Below, in pieces: positions 36,413 to 45,000 of a stretch of 64,000 nt of DNA. The stretch covers positions 310,001 to 374,000 of the forward strand of contig NZ_JACYIZ010000002.1 in assembly GCF_015352975.1 (NCBI RefSeq). Reading direction: 5' to 3'. The position numbers and the translations under genes are program-made. Position 1 is the first letter of the stretch. Every line of letters begins with the position of its first letter. The DNA is from Aestuariimicrobium ganziense (GTDB taxonomy: Bacteria > Actinomycetota > Actinomycetes > Propionibacteriales > Propionibacteriaceae). Below the pieces are notes generated by a model, which saw nothing but the letters and a program-made list of their open reading frames with translations, did not search any database and was not told the DNA's origin.

Positions 36413-37131
36413 GCACCCGAGCAGCGTTCGACCGCGGGGCGCGGCACTACGACCTCATGGTCGCCCTCAATCCCGGCTACCACGCCCATCTGCGCAGGGC
36501 AGCCGCATCACTGGTGGACACGCTGCGCGGCCAGCCCGGACCATGGCGCCTCCTCGACCTCGCTTGCGGTTCGGGAGCATCCACCCGAGCACTGGTGGAC
36601 GCAGCCCCACCCGACACCCACATCCAAGGGTTGGACGCCTCCCCCGGGATGCTCAGCCGCGCCCGCGCCAAACACTGGCCTGCGTCGGTCACCTTCGCCG
36701 AGGCCACCGCCGGCTCGCTGGACACCCAAGCGTGGCAGCCCGGAACCCACCACGGCATCCTGTCGGCCTATCTCTTCCGCAACCTCACGCCCGCTCAACG
36801 CCGAGACGCACTGGCGGAGATCCAGGCGCTGCTCACACCCGGCGGCACCCTGACCGTCGTCGAGTACTCCGTGCGCGAGCGATTCCGCGCGCAACTGGTG
36901 TGGAGCATCGTGAGCTGGCTGGTCATCATCCCGCTCGGAGCCCTGCTCGACCGCAACCCCTCGCTGTACACTTACCTCTGGCGCAGCGTGATGGAGTTCG
37001 ACACACCGACGCAATTCATGAAGCAGCTCCACACCGCCGGCTTCGTGGACATCGCCACCCGGAGTGTGCCCGGCTGGCAACACGGCATCCTCCACCTCTA
37101 CATGGCCCGCAAGCCCCAGGAGACCGCATGA
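36409..37131 (+). CDS. SAM-dependent methyltransferase (CrtT-like)
   Basis: 240 residues with a class I methyltransferase core: LLDLACGSGASTRALVDAA (motif I), IQGLDASPGMLSRARAKHW and AATAGSL..., then GGTLTVVEYSVRERFRAQLV. It resembles UbiE-type enzymes. In Streptomyces griseus, crtT lies beside crtU and crtY, which supports the CrtT assignment, although its step in isorenieratene formation is not defined. It is coupled on both sides by ATGA overlaps. Confidence 0.82.
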   Translation: MSTRAAFDRGARHYDLMVALNPGYHAHLRRAAASLVDTLRGQPGPWRLLDLACGSGASTRALVDAAPPDTHIQGLDASPGMLSRARAKHWPASVTFAEATAGSLDTQAWQPGTHHGILSAYLFRNLTPAQRRDALAEIQALLTPGGTLTVVEYSVRERFRAQLVWSIVSWLVIIPLGALLDRNPSLYTYLWRSVMEFDTPTQFMKQLHTAGFVDIATRSVPGWQHGILHLYMARKPQETA

Positions 37132-38633
37132 AGCGACCCGCCCGCCCCGGCCGCGATCGGCGCGCCGTCCACCACCCCGGTCCCTCCGGTGCCGAGCGCC
37201 TGACGGGCGAAGCGAAGGTCGTCGTCGTCGGAGGCGGCATCGCCGGCCTGTCGGCCGCCACCATCCTGGCCGAACGCGGAGTCCGAGTGACGCTGGTGGA
37301 GGCATCACCCCGACTCGGCGGACGCGTCGCCGCGTGGCCGCTCGAGGACGGACGCACCATGAGTCGCGGCTTCCACGCCTTCTTCCGCCAGTACTACAAC
37401 CTACGAGCGGTGCTGCGCCGACCCGACCCCGACCTGGCACGGCTGATCCCGATACGCGACTACCCACTGCAGCGTCCCGACGGAATGCGGGACTCCTTCA
37501 ACAACATCCCCAGGACGCCACCGTTCAGCGTCATGGGGTTTGTCGCCCGGAGCCCCTCATTCACACTCGCGTCCCTGGCGAAGGTCGACCTACCCGCCGC
37601 CCTGGAGCTGTTGCGCGTCCGCTTCCCCGACACCTACAGCCATTACGACGGCGAATCGGCCGCCGCGTTCCTGGACCGACTGCGCTTCCCCGCCGACGCA
37701 CGCGACCTCGCCCTCGAGGTGTTCGCACGCTCCTTCTTCGCCGATCCGAACGACTTCGCCGCCGGCGAACTGGTCGCCATGTTCCACACCTACTTCATGG
37801 GCTCGGCCGAAGGACTCCTGTTCGACGTCCCCGACGACGACTACGACACCGCCCTGTGGCAACCCCTCGGCCACTACCTGGCCCGACTCGGCGTGGAGGT
37901 ACGCACCGGCGTCCGCGTGAGCACCATCGGCCCGACCGGAGCCCGGACCAACCACGGCGAGCTCATCGAGGCGGACGCCGTCGTCCTGGCCACCGACCCC
38001 CGCACTGCCCGCTCCCTGGTGGCCGGCATCGGCGACCCCTCTGGGCCGATGGACGCGTTCACGCGCCGGGTCGCCGAGACGGTCAACGCACCCCCGTTTG
38101 CCGTGGTGCGGCTGTGGCTCGATGCGCTGGTCGCCCCCCAGCGCCCCGCCTTCCTGGGCACCAGCGGCTACGGCGCGCTCGACAACGTTTCGGTGCTGGA
38201 ACGCTTCGAGGCAGGAGCCGCCGCCTGGAGCCGGGCACACGGAGGATCCGTCGTGGAACTGCACGCCTACGCGTGCGACCCGGACGTTCTCGGGAACGAG
38301 GGCTCGACCGACCGCCTCGTCCAGCACCTGACCAGCGAGCTGCACCGGGTCTTCCCCGAAACAGCGCACATGGGGACGCTGCACCGTGAGGTGTTGGTTC
38401 AGGACGACTGCACCCTCATCACCCCATCCCCGTGGAACGACCGTCCGGGGGTGGAGACACCTGCCTCCTGGCTCGTCCTGGCCGGGGACTGGGTACGCAG
38501 CGATTATCCCGTGGCGCTGATGGAGCGCGCCGCAACGACCGGGATCCTGGCAGCGAACGCATTGCTCCAGCGATGGGGAGTCCAGGGCGAGGGCCTGTGG
38601 ACCGTCCCGACCCGCGGACTCCTGGCCCGCTGA
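37128..38633 (+). CDS. crtU: Beta-carotene desaturase/methyl-migrating enzyme CrtU
   Basis: 501 residues. The FAD motif VVVVGGGIAGLSAATILAER is near residue 30, then PRLGGRVAAWPLEDGRTMSR, GFHAFFRQYYNLRAVLRRPD, FARSFFADPNDFAAGELVAM and LVLAGDWVRSDYPVALMERA. The whole layout matches actinobacterial CrtU, which turns the beta rings of beta-carotene into trimethylphenyl ends to give isorenieratene. The first about 28 residues are an unconserved basic extension. It is the last gene of the crt operon. Confidence 0.9.
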   Translation: MKRPARPGRDRRAVHHPGPSGAERLTGEAKVVVVGGGIAGLSAATILAERGVRVTLVEASPRLGGRVAAWPLEDGRTMSRGFHAFFRQYYNLRAVLRRPDPDLARLIPIRDYPLQRPDGMRDSFNNIPRTPPFSVMGFVARSPSFTLASLAKVDLPAALELLRVRFPDTYSHYDGESAAAFLDRLRFPADARDLALEVFARSFFADPNDFAAGELVAMFHTYFMGSAEGLLFDVPDDDYDTALWQPLGHYLARLGVEVRTGVRVSTIGPTGARTNHGELIEADAVVLATDPRTARSLVAGIGDPSGPMDAFTRRVAETVNAPPFAVVRLWLDALVAPQRPAFLGTSGYGALDNVSVLERFEAGAAAWSRAHGGSVVELHAYACDPDVLGNEGSTDRLVQHLTSELHRVFPETAHMGTLHREVLVQDDCTLITPSPWNDRPGVETPASWLVLAGDWVRSDYPVALMERAATTGILAANALLQRWGVQGEGLWTVPTRGLLAR

Positions 38634-38691
38634 GGTCCCGACCCCCGGAGGGTTCCGTTGCCACCGTGCACGGTGGGCTCGTCGCCGAGCG

Positions 38692-39720
38692 TCAGGCCAG
38701 CATCTCCCGCACCAGCGGGACGACGCGCATGGCGTACAGCTCGATGGACTTCATCAGCTGGCTGTGCGGCATGGGCCCGTTGGCGTACTTCAGGTCGAAC
38801 TGGTCGACTTTGAGTTCGCGCACGGTCGCGGCGATCTTGGCCGCCACCGTCTCCGGCGACCCGACGTACAGCGCGCCGTGCTCGATCTCGTTGGTGAACT
38901 CGTCGGACCCCATGGCCCCCCAGCCCCGCTCCCGGCCGATGCGGTCACGCTGGGCCTTGAAGTGGGGGAACAACTGCTCGGCCGCCAGCTCGTCCGTCTC
39001 GGCGACGTGGCCGGGGCTGTGCACGGCGACGGGCATCTCGGTCGTCACGCCGAACTCGTCCACCGCGCGGCGGTACAGGTCGGCGAACGGCTTGAAGCGC
39101 TGGGCGGGGCCGCCGATGATCGCGAGCTGCAGCCCGAACCCGCGGTGGGCGGCGCGGACGACCGACTGCGGCGATCCGCCGACCGCGACCCAGGAGCGCA
39201 TGCGTCCGCCCTCGGTCTTGGGGAACACGTCGACGTCGGCAAGGGGCGTCCGGTAGGTGCCCGACCAGGTGACCGGGCCCTCCTCGCGCAGCAGCGAGAA
39301 GACCTCGAGCTTCTCCTCGAAGAGCTTCTCGTAGTCGGCCAGGTCGAAGCCGTACAACCCGAAGGACTCGATGAAGGACCCGCGGCCCAGCACGGGCTCG
39401 GCGCGTCCGCCGCTGAGCGCGTCGATGGTGGCGAAGCGCTCGTACACGCGGATCGGGTCGTCCGACGACAGCACCACGACGGCCGACCCGAGGCGGATCC
39501 TCCCGGTCGCGGTGGCGAGGCCCGCCAGCACCGTGTCGGGCGCGCTGACGGCGAAGTCGGGGCGGTGGTGCTCCCCGATGGCGAAGTAGTCGACGCCGAG
39601 GGAGTCGGCGAGGACGCCCTGGGCCACGACGTCGCGGATCACCTGGGCCTGCGTGACCGGCTGGCCCGCGTCGTCGACGGTGACGTCACCGAAGGTGTCG
39701 AGCCCGAACTGGAGATCCAT
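38692..39720 (-). CDS. LLM-class flavin-dependent oxidoreductase
   Basis: 342 residues of luciferase-like TIM-barrel monooxygenase: FGLDTFGDVTVDDAGQPVTQ, SLGVDYFAIGEHHRPDFAVS, RIRLGSAVVVLSSDDPIRVY and RAEPVLGRGSFIESF. FMNH2 is normally supplied by a separate reductase. A short palindrome lies upstream of its start, and it is convergent with crtU. Substrate unknown. Confidence 0.9.
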   Translation of the reverse strand: MDLQFGLDTFGDVTVDDAGQPVTQAQVIRDVVAQGVLADSLGVDYFAIGEHHRPDFAVSAPDTVLAGLATATGRIRLGSAVVVLSSDDPIRVYERFATIDALSGGRAEPVLGRGSFIESFGLYGFDLADYEKLFEEKLEVFSLLREEGPVTWSGTYRTPLADVDVFPKTEGGRMRSWVAVGGSPQSVVRAAHRGFGLQLAIIGGPAQRFKPFADLYRRAVDEFGVTTEMPVAVHSPGHVAETDELAAEQLFPHFKAQRDRIGRERGWGAMGSDEFTNEIEHGALYVGSPETVAAKIAATVRELKVDQFDLKYANGPMPHSQLMKSIELYAMRVVPLVREMLA

Positions 39721-39737
39721 GACGTGCCTCTCGAAGT

Positions 39738-39753
39738 AGTTGATTATTCAACT
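39738..39753. promoter_or_regulatory. AT-rich palindrome upstream of the LLM oxidoreductase
   Basis: AGTTGA-TTAT-TCAACT is a perfect 6-base dyad 17 bases upstream of the start of the minus-strand oxidoreductase. It is AT-rich in a GC-rich genome and resembles MarR-type half-sites (TTGA). It is a probable repressor operator; no regulator is adjacent. Confidence 0.45.
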
Positions 39754-40041
39754 CGCCGCGCGGCCGGTTCATTCCGGCGATCGTCACCTGGATCGAACGG
39801 ACCCACCACCGCCGACGACGACAAGCCCAACTCGGCAGGTTGACCCCCGCCGCATCCGAACCAGTTCAATCAACACAGCCGGCAACAGCCGCCTGAAAAC
39901 CCGTGTCAACCACACTCACGGCAGACCCGAGGATATCGTGACACCGATCGGATCGGTCGGCCGGCGACAGCTTGACGGGCCACCGACCGCGAGCCAAGAC
40001 GGGCCGGGCATCGGCGTCGCACGCGCAGCAGAGTCGGCAGC
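39754..40041. other. Gene-free stretch
   Basis: No frame on either strand gives a plausible protein or recognised motif. Base composition is slightly lower in GC than the neighbours, and codon patterns are not protein-like. It may be decayed coding DNA at the border of a patchy segment. Confidence 0.4.
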
Positions 40042-40353
40042 CTACGACGGAGATCGTGCCTGTCCGGAGACATCTATCCACTCGCACGGCTCGCCAGCCG
40101 CCTCGGCAATCTGTGCCGTGACGGCGGCGATCCATTCCTCTTCGCGGTCCAACTCACCGCAGATCGTCACCTGCCAACCGGGCATATCGCCCGAGTACGA
40201 GACGGTCGCTTCACCCACGCGTACAGCAAACTCTCCGTCGCCGGCCAACTGCTCGGCCGACCAGCCGCTCGGGACGAGCACATCCGCAATCCTGCTCACG
40301 TGGAATCCGGGCCACTCGTGCCGGGCGCTCGTCCGGATCAGAAACTCGCGCAT
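40042..40353 (-). CDS. Small hypothetical protein, immunity-protein-like
   Basis: 103 residues from ATG 40353 (GCTGAAGAG in front). It is acidic and Trp-rich, alternating strands and helices: FLIRTSARHEWPGFHVSRIA, VRVGEATVSYSGDMPGWQVT and EEWIAAVTAQIAEAAGEPCE. No family is recognised. The size and acidic character are typical of orphan immunity proteins, which is only a suggestion. It stands alone with gene-free DNA on both sides. Confidence 0.55.
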   Translation of the reverse strand: MREFLIRTSARHEWPGFHVSRIADVLVPSGWSAEQLAGDGEFAVRVGEATVSYSGDMPGWQVTICGELDREEEWIAAVTAQIAEAAGEPCEWIDVSGQARSPS

Positions 40354-40492
40354 CTCTTCAGCCTAGCCTTGTTCCACCGACGTACTACGGGTGTCGCGGG
40401 GCTCCGGTCTCGGTCTAGAAGCCAGTTAGCAGTCGGTGCCCTGGCGTCGAGACGGCTCAGACCGTGGGCTGCGGCCGCGATCCCATCGCTGG

Positions 40493-40693
40493 TCACATCC
40501 CGATTGCGGTCGCGCTCGGCGCGGCGGCCTGCTGAGGTGCAGCGAAGGCGGCTGAGTCGCGCCCGGTCCCACCCCGCTCGGTGCGATCCACCTCGTAGCG
40601 CGTGCGGGCGAGGTCGTGACCGATGCGAGTCGCGATGAACTCCCAGCCTTCGTACCGCTGGCCGTTCCGCTCGTAGGAGTAGCCGCGCACCAC
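40493..40693 (-). pseudogene. Fragment of an SSB-like protein
   Basis: 66 residues: VRGYSYERNGQRYEGWEFIA followed by TRIGHDLARTRYEVDRTERG. The IGHDLAR pattern with preceding RY-x-GWEF matches the last OB-fold strand of actinobacterial SSBs (compare AIGHDLSRG in the SSB at 8.6 kb). The N-terminal two thirds is absent. It is probably a deletion remnant of plasmid- or element-borne SSB. Confidence 0.5.
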
Positions 40694-40734
40694 GGGTCAG
40701 GGGTTCCTTTCGATGGGCGGATGTCTGGTCGCGG

Positions 40735-41356
40735 TCAGATCAGGCCGGTCTCCTGCGCGACGTGGATCGCGCGGGAGCGGCTGTCAACACCGAGCTTGGT
40801 AAAGATGTGGACGAGGTGGCTCTTGACGGTGGCCTCGGTGACGAAGAGGGCACGGGCGATCTCTTTGTTCGCCGATCCCGTTGCGAGGAGACCGAGCACG
40901 TCGATCTCGCGGTCGGTGAGACGTGGGGGTGGGCTGCGCAAGCCCTTGAGCACGCGGGAAGCGAGATCGGGGGGCGAGTGCCGTGTCGCCGGCTGCAGCA
41001 CGCTGGATGCCGTCGATGATGACGTCGGGGTCGACTTCTTTGAGGAGGTAGCCCGCTGCGCCTGCTTCGATTGTCCCGAGGATCTCGGCGTCGCGATCGA
41101 AGGTGGTCAGGATGAGCACCGCAGGGGCGGGGTCGAGGGCGCGGAGCGCGGTCGTGGTCTGGATGCCGTCGACGCCGTTGCCGAGGCGCAAGTCGCAGAG
41201 CACCACATCGGGGCGCAGATGTGCTGCCAGGGGGAGTGCCTCCTCGCCGGTGGCGGCTTCCCCGACGATCTGCAGAGTCTCCGCCGCCTCGAGTACGGCA
41301 CGGAGCCCGCTTCGCACGACCGGGTGATCGTCGACCAGGAGCACGGTGGTGGTCAT
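40735..41356 (-). pseudogene. NarL/LuxR-type response regulator with a frameshift in a G6/C6 tract
   Basis: The receiver domain (VLLVDDHPVVRSGLRAVLEA, DVVLCDLRLGNGVDGIQT, GAAGYLLKEVDPDVIIDGI) runs from ATG 41356. The LuxR helix-turn-helix (LTDREIDVLGLLATGSANKE, IARALFVTEATVKSHLVHIF, TKLGVD) lies in another frame and ends at 40735. The switch is at 40969-40974, a run of six G on the + strand; five would join TALAP to DLASR and restore the family order. It could be a sequencing error, slip-strand switching or real inactivation. It is cotranscribed with the kinase, overlapping by 4 bases. Confidence 0.8.
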
Positions 41357-42087
41357 GGCATCTCCTCTGTGGTGGGGTCGGCGCCGGTGGCCGAGACTGG
41401 GCCGGGACGGATCGGCAGGTGGATGGAGAGGGCAGTGCCCTCACCGGGGGTGCTCTCGATGTCGAGGCCGCCGCCGAGTTCGCGGAGGCGGGCCCGCATG
41501 AAACGCAGGCCGTAGCTCGGTCCGGCGTCCGCGGCCTGTTCCCAAGCGGGCTGGTTGAAGCCGGTGCCTTCGTCGATGATGTCGAGCCGCACGGCGTCGT
41601 CGACGTCGATGAGGCTCATGACGACACGGGATGCTCTGGCGTGGAGGCGAACGTTCGCGAGGGCCGACTGCGCGGTGCGCAGGAGCACGACTTCGACCTC
41701 GGTCGGCAGGATCGGCATCGAGTCGTCCACAGGCAGCTCACCGTGGAGCCCGGTTTCGTCGCGGATACGGTCGAGCATGCGTTGCAGCGCGGCGGCGAGG
41801 GCGTCGTCTTCGAGTTCGGAGGGGGCGAGCGCGGCGACGATGCGGCGCACATCGGCGAGGCTGTCACCGGCGAGGGTCTCGACCTGTTCGAGGGTGCGCG
41901 CTGCGTCTGGGTCCTCGATGCGGCCGGCTCCGGCGTGGGCGAGGAGTCGGATCGAGGAGAGTGCCTGGGCGATGGTGTCGTGGATGTCGCGGGAGATGCG
42001 GGTGCGTTCGGCGATGGCACCCGAGTGGCCATCTTCTTGAGTCTGCCCATGCTGTCTCACCTCCTTCCACGCCGACTGGAGTGTCAC
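41353..42087 (-). CDS. Two-component histidine kinase, sensor domain missing
   Basis: About 244 residues from GTG 42087. HisKA_3 box GAIAERTRISRDIHDTIAQA with the phosphorylated His, then the HATPase core IIDEGTGFNQPAWEQAADAG and GLRFMRARLRELGGGLDIES. NarL-type kinases usually have 150-250 more N-terminal residues with membrane helices; here only about 30 precede the dimerisation helix. The start is weak (no clear ribosome-binding site). Truncation is likely, perhaps by the deletion that placed the winged-helix gene in front. Confidence 0.65.
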   Translation of the reverse strand: MTLQSAWKEVRQHGQTQEDGHSGAIAERTRISRDIHDTIAQALSSIRLLAHAGAGRIEDPDAARTLEQVETLAGDSLADVRRIVAALAPSELEDDALAAALQRMLDRIRDETGLHGELPVDDSMPILPTEVEVVLLRTAQSALANVRLHARASRVVMSLIDVDDAVRLDIIDEGTGFNQPAWEQAADAGPSYGLRFMRARLRELGGGLDIESTPGEGTALSIHLPIRPGPVSATGADPTTEEMP

Positions 42088-42116
42088 TTTCAAGTGGGGC
42101 TCGGCCGGTGGGTTCG

Positions 42117-42452
42117 TCAGCGGTCGGTGAAGATGGCCATCAGCTCGCCGATCTCGTGGGTGGCAGTGGCCGGGTGTCGGAAGTGCCCGTGGTAGTTGAC
42201 GGTGTAGTGAGTTCGCCGCCCGATGCGCGTGCGCGCCACGTAGTTGGCCGCTTCGAGGTCGTGAAGAATGGCCAAGGTCGCGCGGGTGGTGATTCCGACC
42301 TGGGCGGCGATGTCGCTGAGCCGCGCGTCGGGAGCTGCCGCCACGGCGAGCAGAACGTGGCCGTGGTTGGTCAGGAAGGTCCACTCGGGCCGACGTCGCG
42401 GACCGTTCGGCACGGTGGGTTGGTGGAGGTGGGGCAGCTCACTGATGCCCAT
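42117..42452 (-). CDS. Winged-helix DNA-binding protein
   Basis: 111 residues. ArsR/MarR-like wHTH: WTFLTNHGHVLLAVAAAPDA, RLSDIAAQVGITTRATLAIL, HDLEAANYVARTRIGRRTHY, TVNYHGHFRHP. Its start is 6 bases after the TerC stop, so it is in the terC transcript. It could regulate the operon. No cysteine metal-binding motif is present. Confidence 0.78.
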   Translation of the reverse strand: MGISELPHLHQPTVPNGPRRRPEWTFLTNHGHVLLAVAAAPDARLSDIAAQVGITTRATLAILHDLEAANYVARTRIGRRTHYTVNYHGHFRHPATATHEIGELMAIFTDR

Positions 42453-42458
42453 GAGTGT

Positions 42459-43526
42459 TCACTCCCCTTCGCGGTCGTCCGGGTTGGTCGTGCTCTGTGC
42501 CGCGGGCTTGCCCGGGCGGGGGTGCCACCGCCAGACGGGTTCGCAGGCGGCGATTTCCTCTTCGGTGGCGAGTCGGAACGGTGCGGTGGCTGACGCCGGC
42601 AGGGCCTGGCGGCCCTGGCCGCGGGTGGCGCGCAGGCTCGCCACGATCGATACACCGATGATGGTCGCGACGATGGCCAGGGACAGGGGCGTGGGGACGT
42701 AGAACAGATCCACCTTGAGCATCATCTTGATCCCCACCCAGATCAGCACCAGGGCGAGGCCGATCTTGAGGTAGACGAAGCGGTGGATGAGGTCGGCGAG
42801 CAGGAAGTACATCGCCCGCAGTCCCAAGATCGCGAAGGCGTTGGCAGTGAACACCAGGAAGGGCTCAGAGGTCACCGCGAAGATCGCCGGGATGGAGTCG
42901 ACCGCGAAGACGATGTCGGTGACCTCCACCAGCACCAGGACAGCCAGCAACGGGGTGGCCATGACCATTCCTGCCTTGCGGATGAGGAAGTGCTGCCCGT
43001 GGTAGGCGTCGGTCATCGGCACCCACCGGCGGAACATCCGCAGGGCGCGCGACTTGTCGGGATCGAGGTGCTCGTTGCGTTGGCGGATCATCCGATATCC
43101 GGTCCACAGCAGGAACACGGCGAAAATGTAGAGTACCCAGGAGAAGTTGGCGATGAGGACCGCGCCGAGGGCGATGAAGATGCCGCGGAAGACGAGTGCA
43201 CCCAAGACACCGAGGAACAGCACCCGGTGCTGGTACTCCCGCGGTACGGCGAAGTAGCTGAAGATGATCGCCCAGACAAAGACGTTGTCGACTGCCAGCG
43301 ACTTCTCGATGAGGTAGCCGGCGAAGTACTGCTGGCCCAGCTCGGCGCCGTAGCCGATCCAGATCAAGACGCCAAACGCGACCCCGAACATCACCCACAC
43401 CGCCGACCACGACGCCGCCTCCCGCACGCCGATCACGTGGGCATGACGGTGAGCGAACAGGTCGAGAGCGAGCATGGCGACGATGAAGCCCAGCACCGCC
43501 GCCCACACCCAGAACGAGACATCCAT
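42459..43526 (-). CDS. TerC/Alx-family integral membrane protein (probable Mn2+ exporter)
   Basis: 355 residues with about nine membrane segments. Characteristic stretches are GYLIEKSLAVDNVFVWAIIF, ALVFRGIFIALGAVLIANFS, VLVEVTDIVFAVDSIPAIFA and LLADLIHRFVYLKIGLALVL; the acidic residues in LAVDN and VEVTDIVFAVDS are conserved in the family. TerC-family proteins such as Alx/YkoY export manganese, in some cases to load secreted metalloproteins. ATG 43526 is preceded by GGAG. A probable yybP-ykoY riboswitch lies in the 5' UTR. Confidence 0.92.
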   Translation of the reverse strand: MDVSFWVWAAVLGFIVAMLALDLFAHRHAHVIGVREAASWSAVWVMFGVAFGVLIWIGYGAELGQQYFAGYLIEKSLAVDNVFVWAIIFSYFAVPREYQHRVLFLGVLGALVFRGIFIALGAVLIANFSWVLYIFAVFLLWTGYRMIRQRNEHLDPDKSRALRMFRRWVPMTDAYHGQHFLIRKAGMVMATPLLAVLVLVEVTDIVFAVDSIPAIFAVTSEPFLVFTANAFAILGLRAMYFLLADLIHRFVYLKIGLALVLIWVGIKMMLKVDLFYVPTPLSLAIVATIIGVSIVASLRATRGQGRQALPASATAPFRLATEEEIAACEPVWRWHPRPGKPAAQSTTNPDDREGE

Positions 43527-43552
43527 GACAAGAACACTCCGATCGATCCGAG

Positions 43553-43650
43553 CGGAGGTCTTTCCCAGTCCGGTGGTCGGGCCCGCCCGCCGGACACCCG
43601 CGGGGGTGTCGAAATGGCGACGAAGCGCTCGGGGATACTCCCCTCCAATG
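43553..43650 (-). ncRNA. Probable yybP-ykoY manganese riboswitch upstream of terC
   Basis: On the transcribed strand the leader begins with TTGGAGGGGAGTATCCCC, the conserved GGGGAGTA entry of this RNA. Then come GC-rich paired arms (GACACCCCCGCGGGTGTC and a GGGCGGGCCCGACC region) and it ends with GGAAAGACCTCC, which is close to the end-stem sequence seen before actinobacterial terC genes. This riboswitch class senses Mn2+ and turns on TerC/MntP expression. Its position 30-125 bases before the ATG fits. A covariance search would decide. Confidence 0.6.
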
Positions 43651-44113
43651 GAACTAGTGAAGCAGACTTCATGTGTTGCGCGCAAGACGACAAAGAAGCC
43701 GAGGGGTTGCAGAATCGTCGAGGCTTCCTGATCTGCCGTCTGCGCCCAGCTTCTCCTGCGCGGATCGGGGTCTGTCGGATCAACGGTGTGTGGGGCCCGG
43801 CGGTTTCTAGTGGGGTGGTCCTTTCGAGCCTGCCTGCGAAGGTGATCGCGAAGGCGTTCAGGGCGGGCTTCCACCTGACGACCCCGCGTGACCGGCCCTG
43901 GCCGGTGGGGTCAAGGGGAGCGGGTGGTCAGGTACCACCTTTCGCTCCGGTGGATCACCCCCCTGCGGGGTGGGCCGCCGCCCCAGCCCGCGCGGCGGGC
44001 GTCGACCCGCCCCGCCGTCGGCTCGGGAGCAGGCTCGTGGGACGATGGAGGTGGGAGTCGGACACACGACGTCACCCATCCAGTCCGGCTCCGGACGAGG
44101 AAGGGACAGTGTC
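43651..44113. other. Gene-free stretch between terC leader and aldolase
   Basis: No credible coding frame was found on either strand. It holds a long GC-rich, C-rich + strand segment around 43,850-44,060 and the promoter area of the aldolase at its right end. Some frames hint at decayed coding (GFLICRLRPASP), but no family is recognised. Confidence 0.4.
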
Positions 44114-44998
44114 ATGAACGAGGCTCAGTTCACCAAGATGAAGGACGCGAAGGGCTTCATCGCCGCGCTCGACCAGAGCGGTGGCAGTACCCCCGGAGCC
44201 CTCAAGCGCTACGGCGTCGATTCCTGGGCCGACGACGCCGAGATGTTCGAGCAGGTCCACCAGATGCGGGCCAGGATCATGACCAGCCCGAGCTTCGACG
44301 GTGACCGGGTGCTGGGAGCGATCCTGTTCCAGGACACCCTGGGCCGTGAGGTCGACGGAAGACCCACCGCCGACTACCTGTGGAACGTCAAGAACGTGGT
44401 GCCGATCCTCAAGATCGACAAGGGTCTGGCCGACCACGAGGCCGGGGCTCGGCTGATGAAGCCGATCACCGACCTGGACGAGGTGCTCCCTGAAGCACTG
44501 GCCCAGGGGGTGTTCGGCACCAAGATGCGCTCGGTCGTCGACGAGCCCGGCCCTGGCCTGATGGCCGTGGTCGAGCAGCAGTTCGACATCGGACGACACG
44601 TGCTGGCCCACGGGCTCGTCCCGATCCTGGAACCCGAGGTCGACATCAGGAGCCCGCTCAAGGCCGAGGCCGAGGAGCAGTTGCACGACGCCCTGCTCAC
44701 CCACCTCGACGGGGTTCCCGAGGGCCAGGTGGTGATGTTCAAGCTGACCCTGCCCGAGGTCGACGACCTCTACCGCGACCTGGTCGACGACCCGCGGGTG
44801 CTGCGGGTGTTCGCGCTGTCGGGCGGTTACAGCCGGGCCGAGGCGAACGCGCGATTGGCACGTCAGCACGGCATGGTGGCGAGCTTCTCGCGCGCCCTCA
44901 CCGAAGGGCTGACCGCGCAGCAGTCGGACGAGGAGTTCGACGCCGCGCTGGACGACTCGATCGAGAGCATCTACCAGGCGTCGGTGCAGCCCGGCTGA
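44114..44998 (+). CDS. Class I fructose-bisphosphate aldolase
   Basis: 294 residues. The N-terminal motif FIAALDQSGGSTPGALKRYG and the Schiff-base strand NVVPILKIDKGLADHEAGA (catalytic Lys) identify class I aldolase of the bacterial FbaB/fda type. Further conserved parts are LFQDTLGREVDG, VPILEPEVDIRS and SGGYSRAEANARLAR. It cleaves fructose 1,6-bisphosphate in glycolysis or acts in gluconeogenesis. ATG 44114 has GGAAGGGACAG in front. It is convergent with a broken epimerase gene. Confidence 0.93.
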   Translation: MNEAQFTKMKDAKGFIAALDQSGGSTPGALKRYGVDSWADDAEMFEQVHQMRARIMTSPSFDGDRVLGAILFQDTLGREVDGRPTADYLWNVKNVVPILKIDKGLADHEAGARLMKPITDLDEVLPEALAQGVFGTKMRSVVDEPGPGLMAVVEQQFDIGRHVLAHGLVPILEPEVDIRSPLKAEAEEQLHDALLTHLDGVPEGQVVMFKLTLPEVDDLYRDLVDDPRVLRVFALSGGYSRAEANARLARQHGMVASFSRALTEGLTAQQSDEEFDAALDDSIESIYQASVQPG

Positions 44999-45000
44999 GT

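Noticed and set aside
43651..44113. Possible gene in the terC-aldolase gap
   Set aside because: No frame has a ribosome-binding site with protein-like composition.
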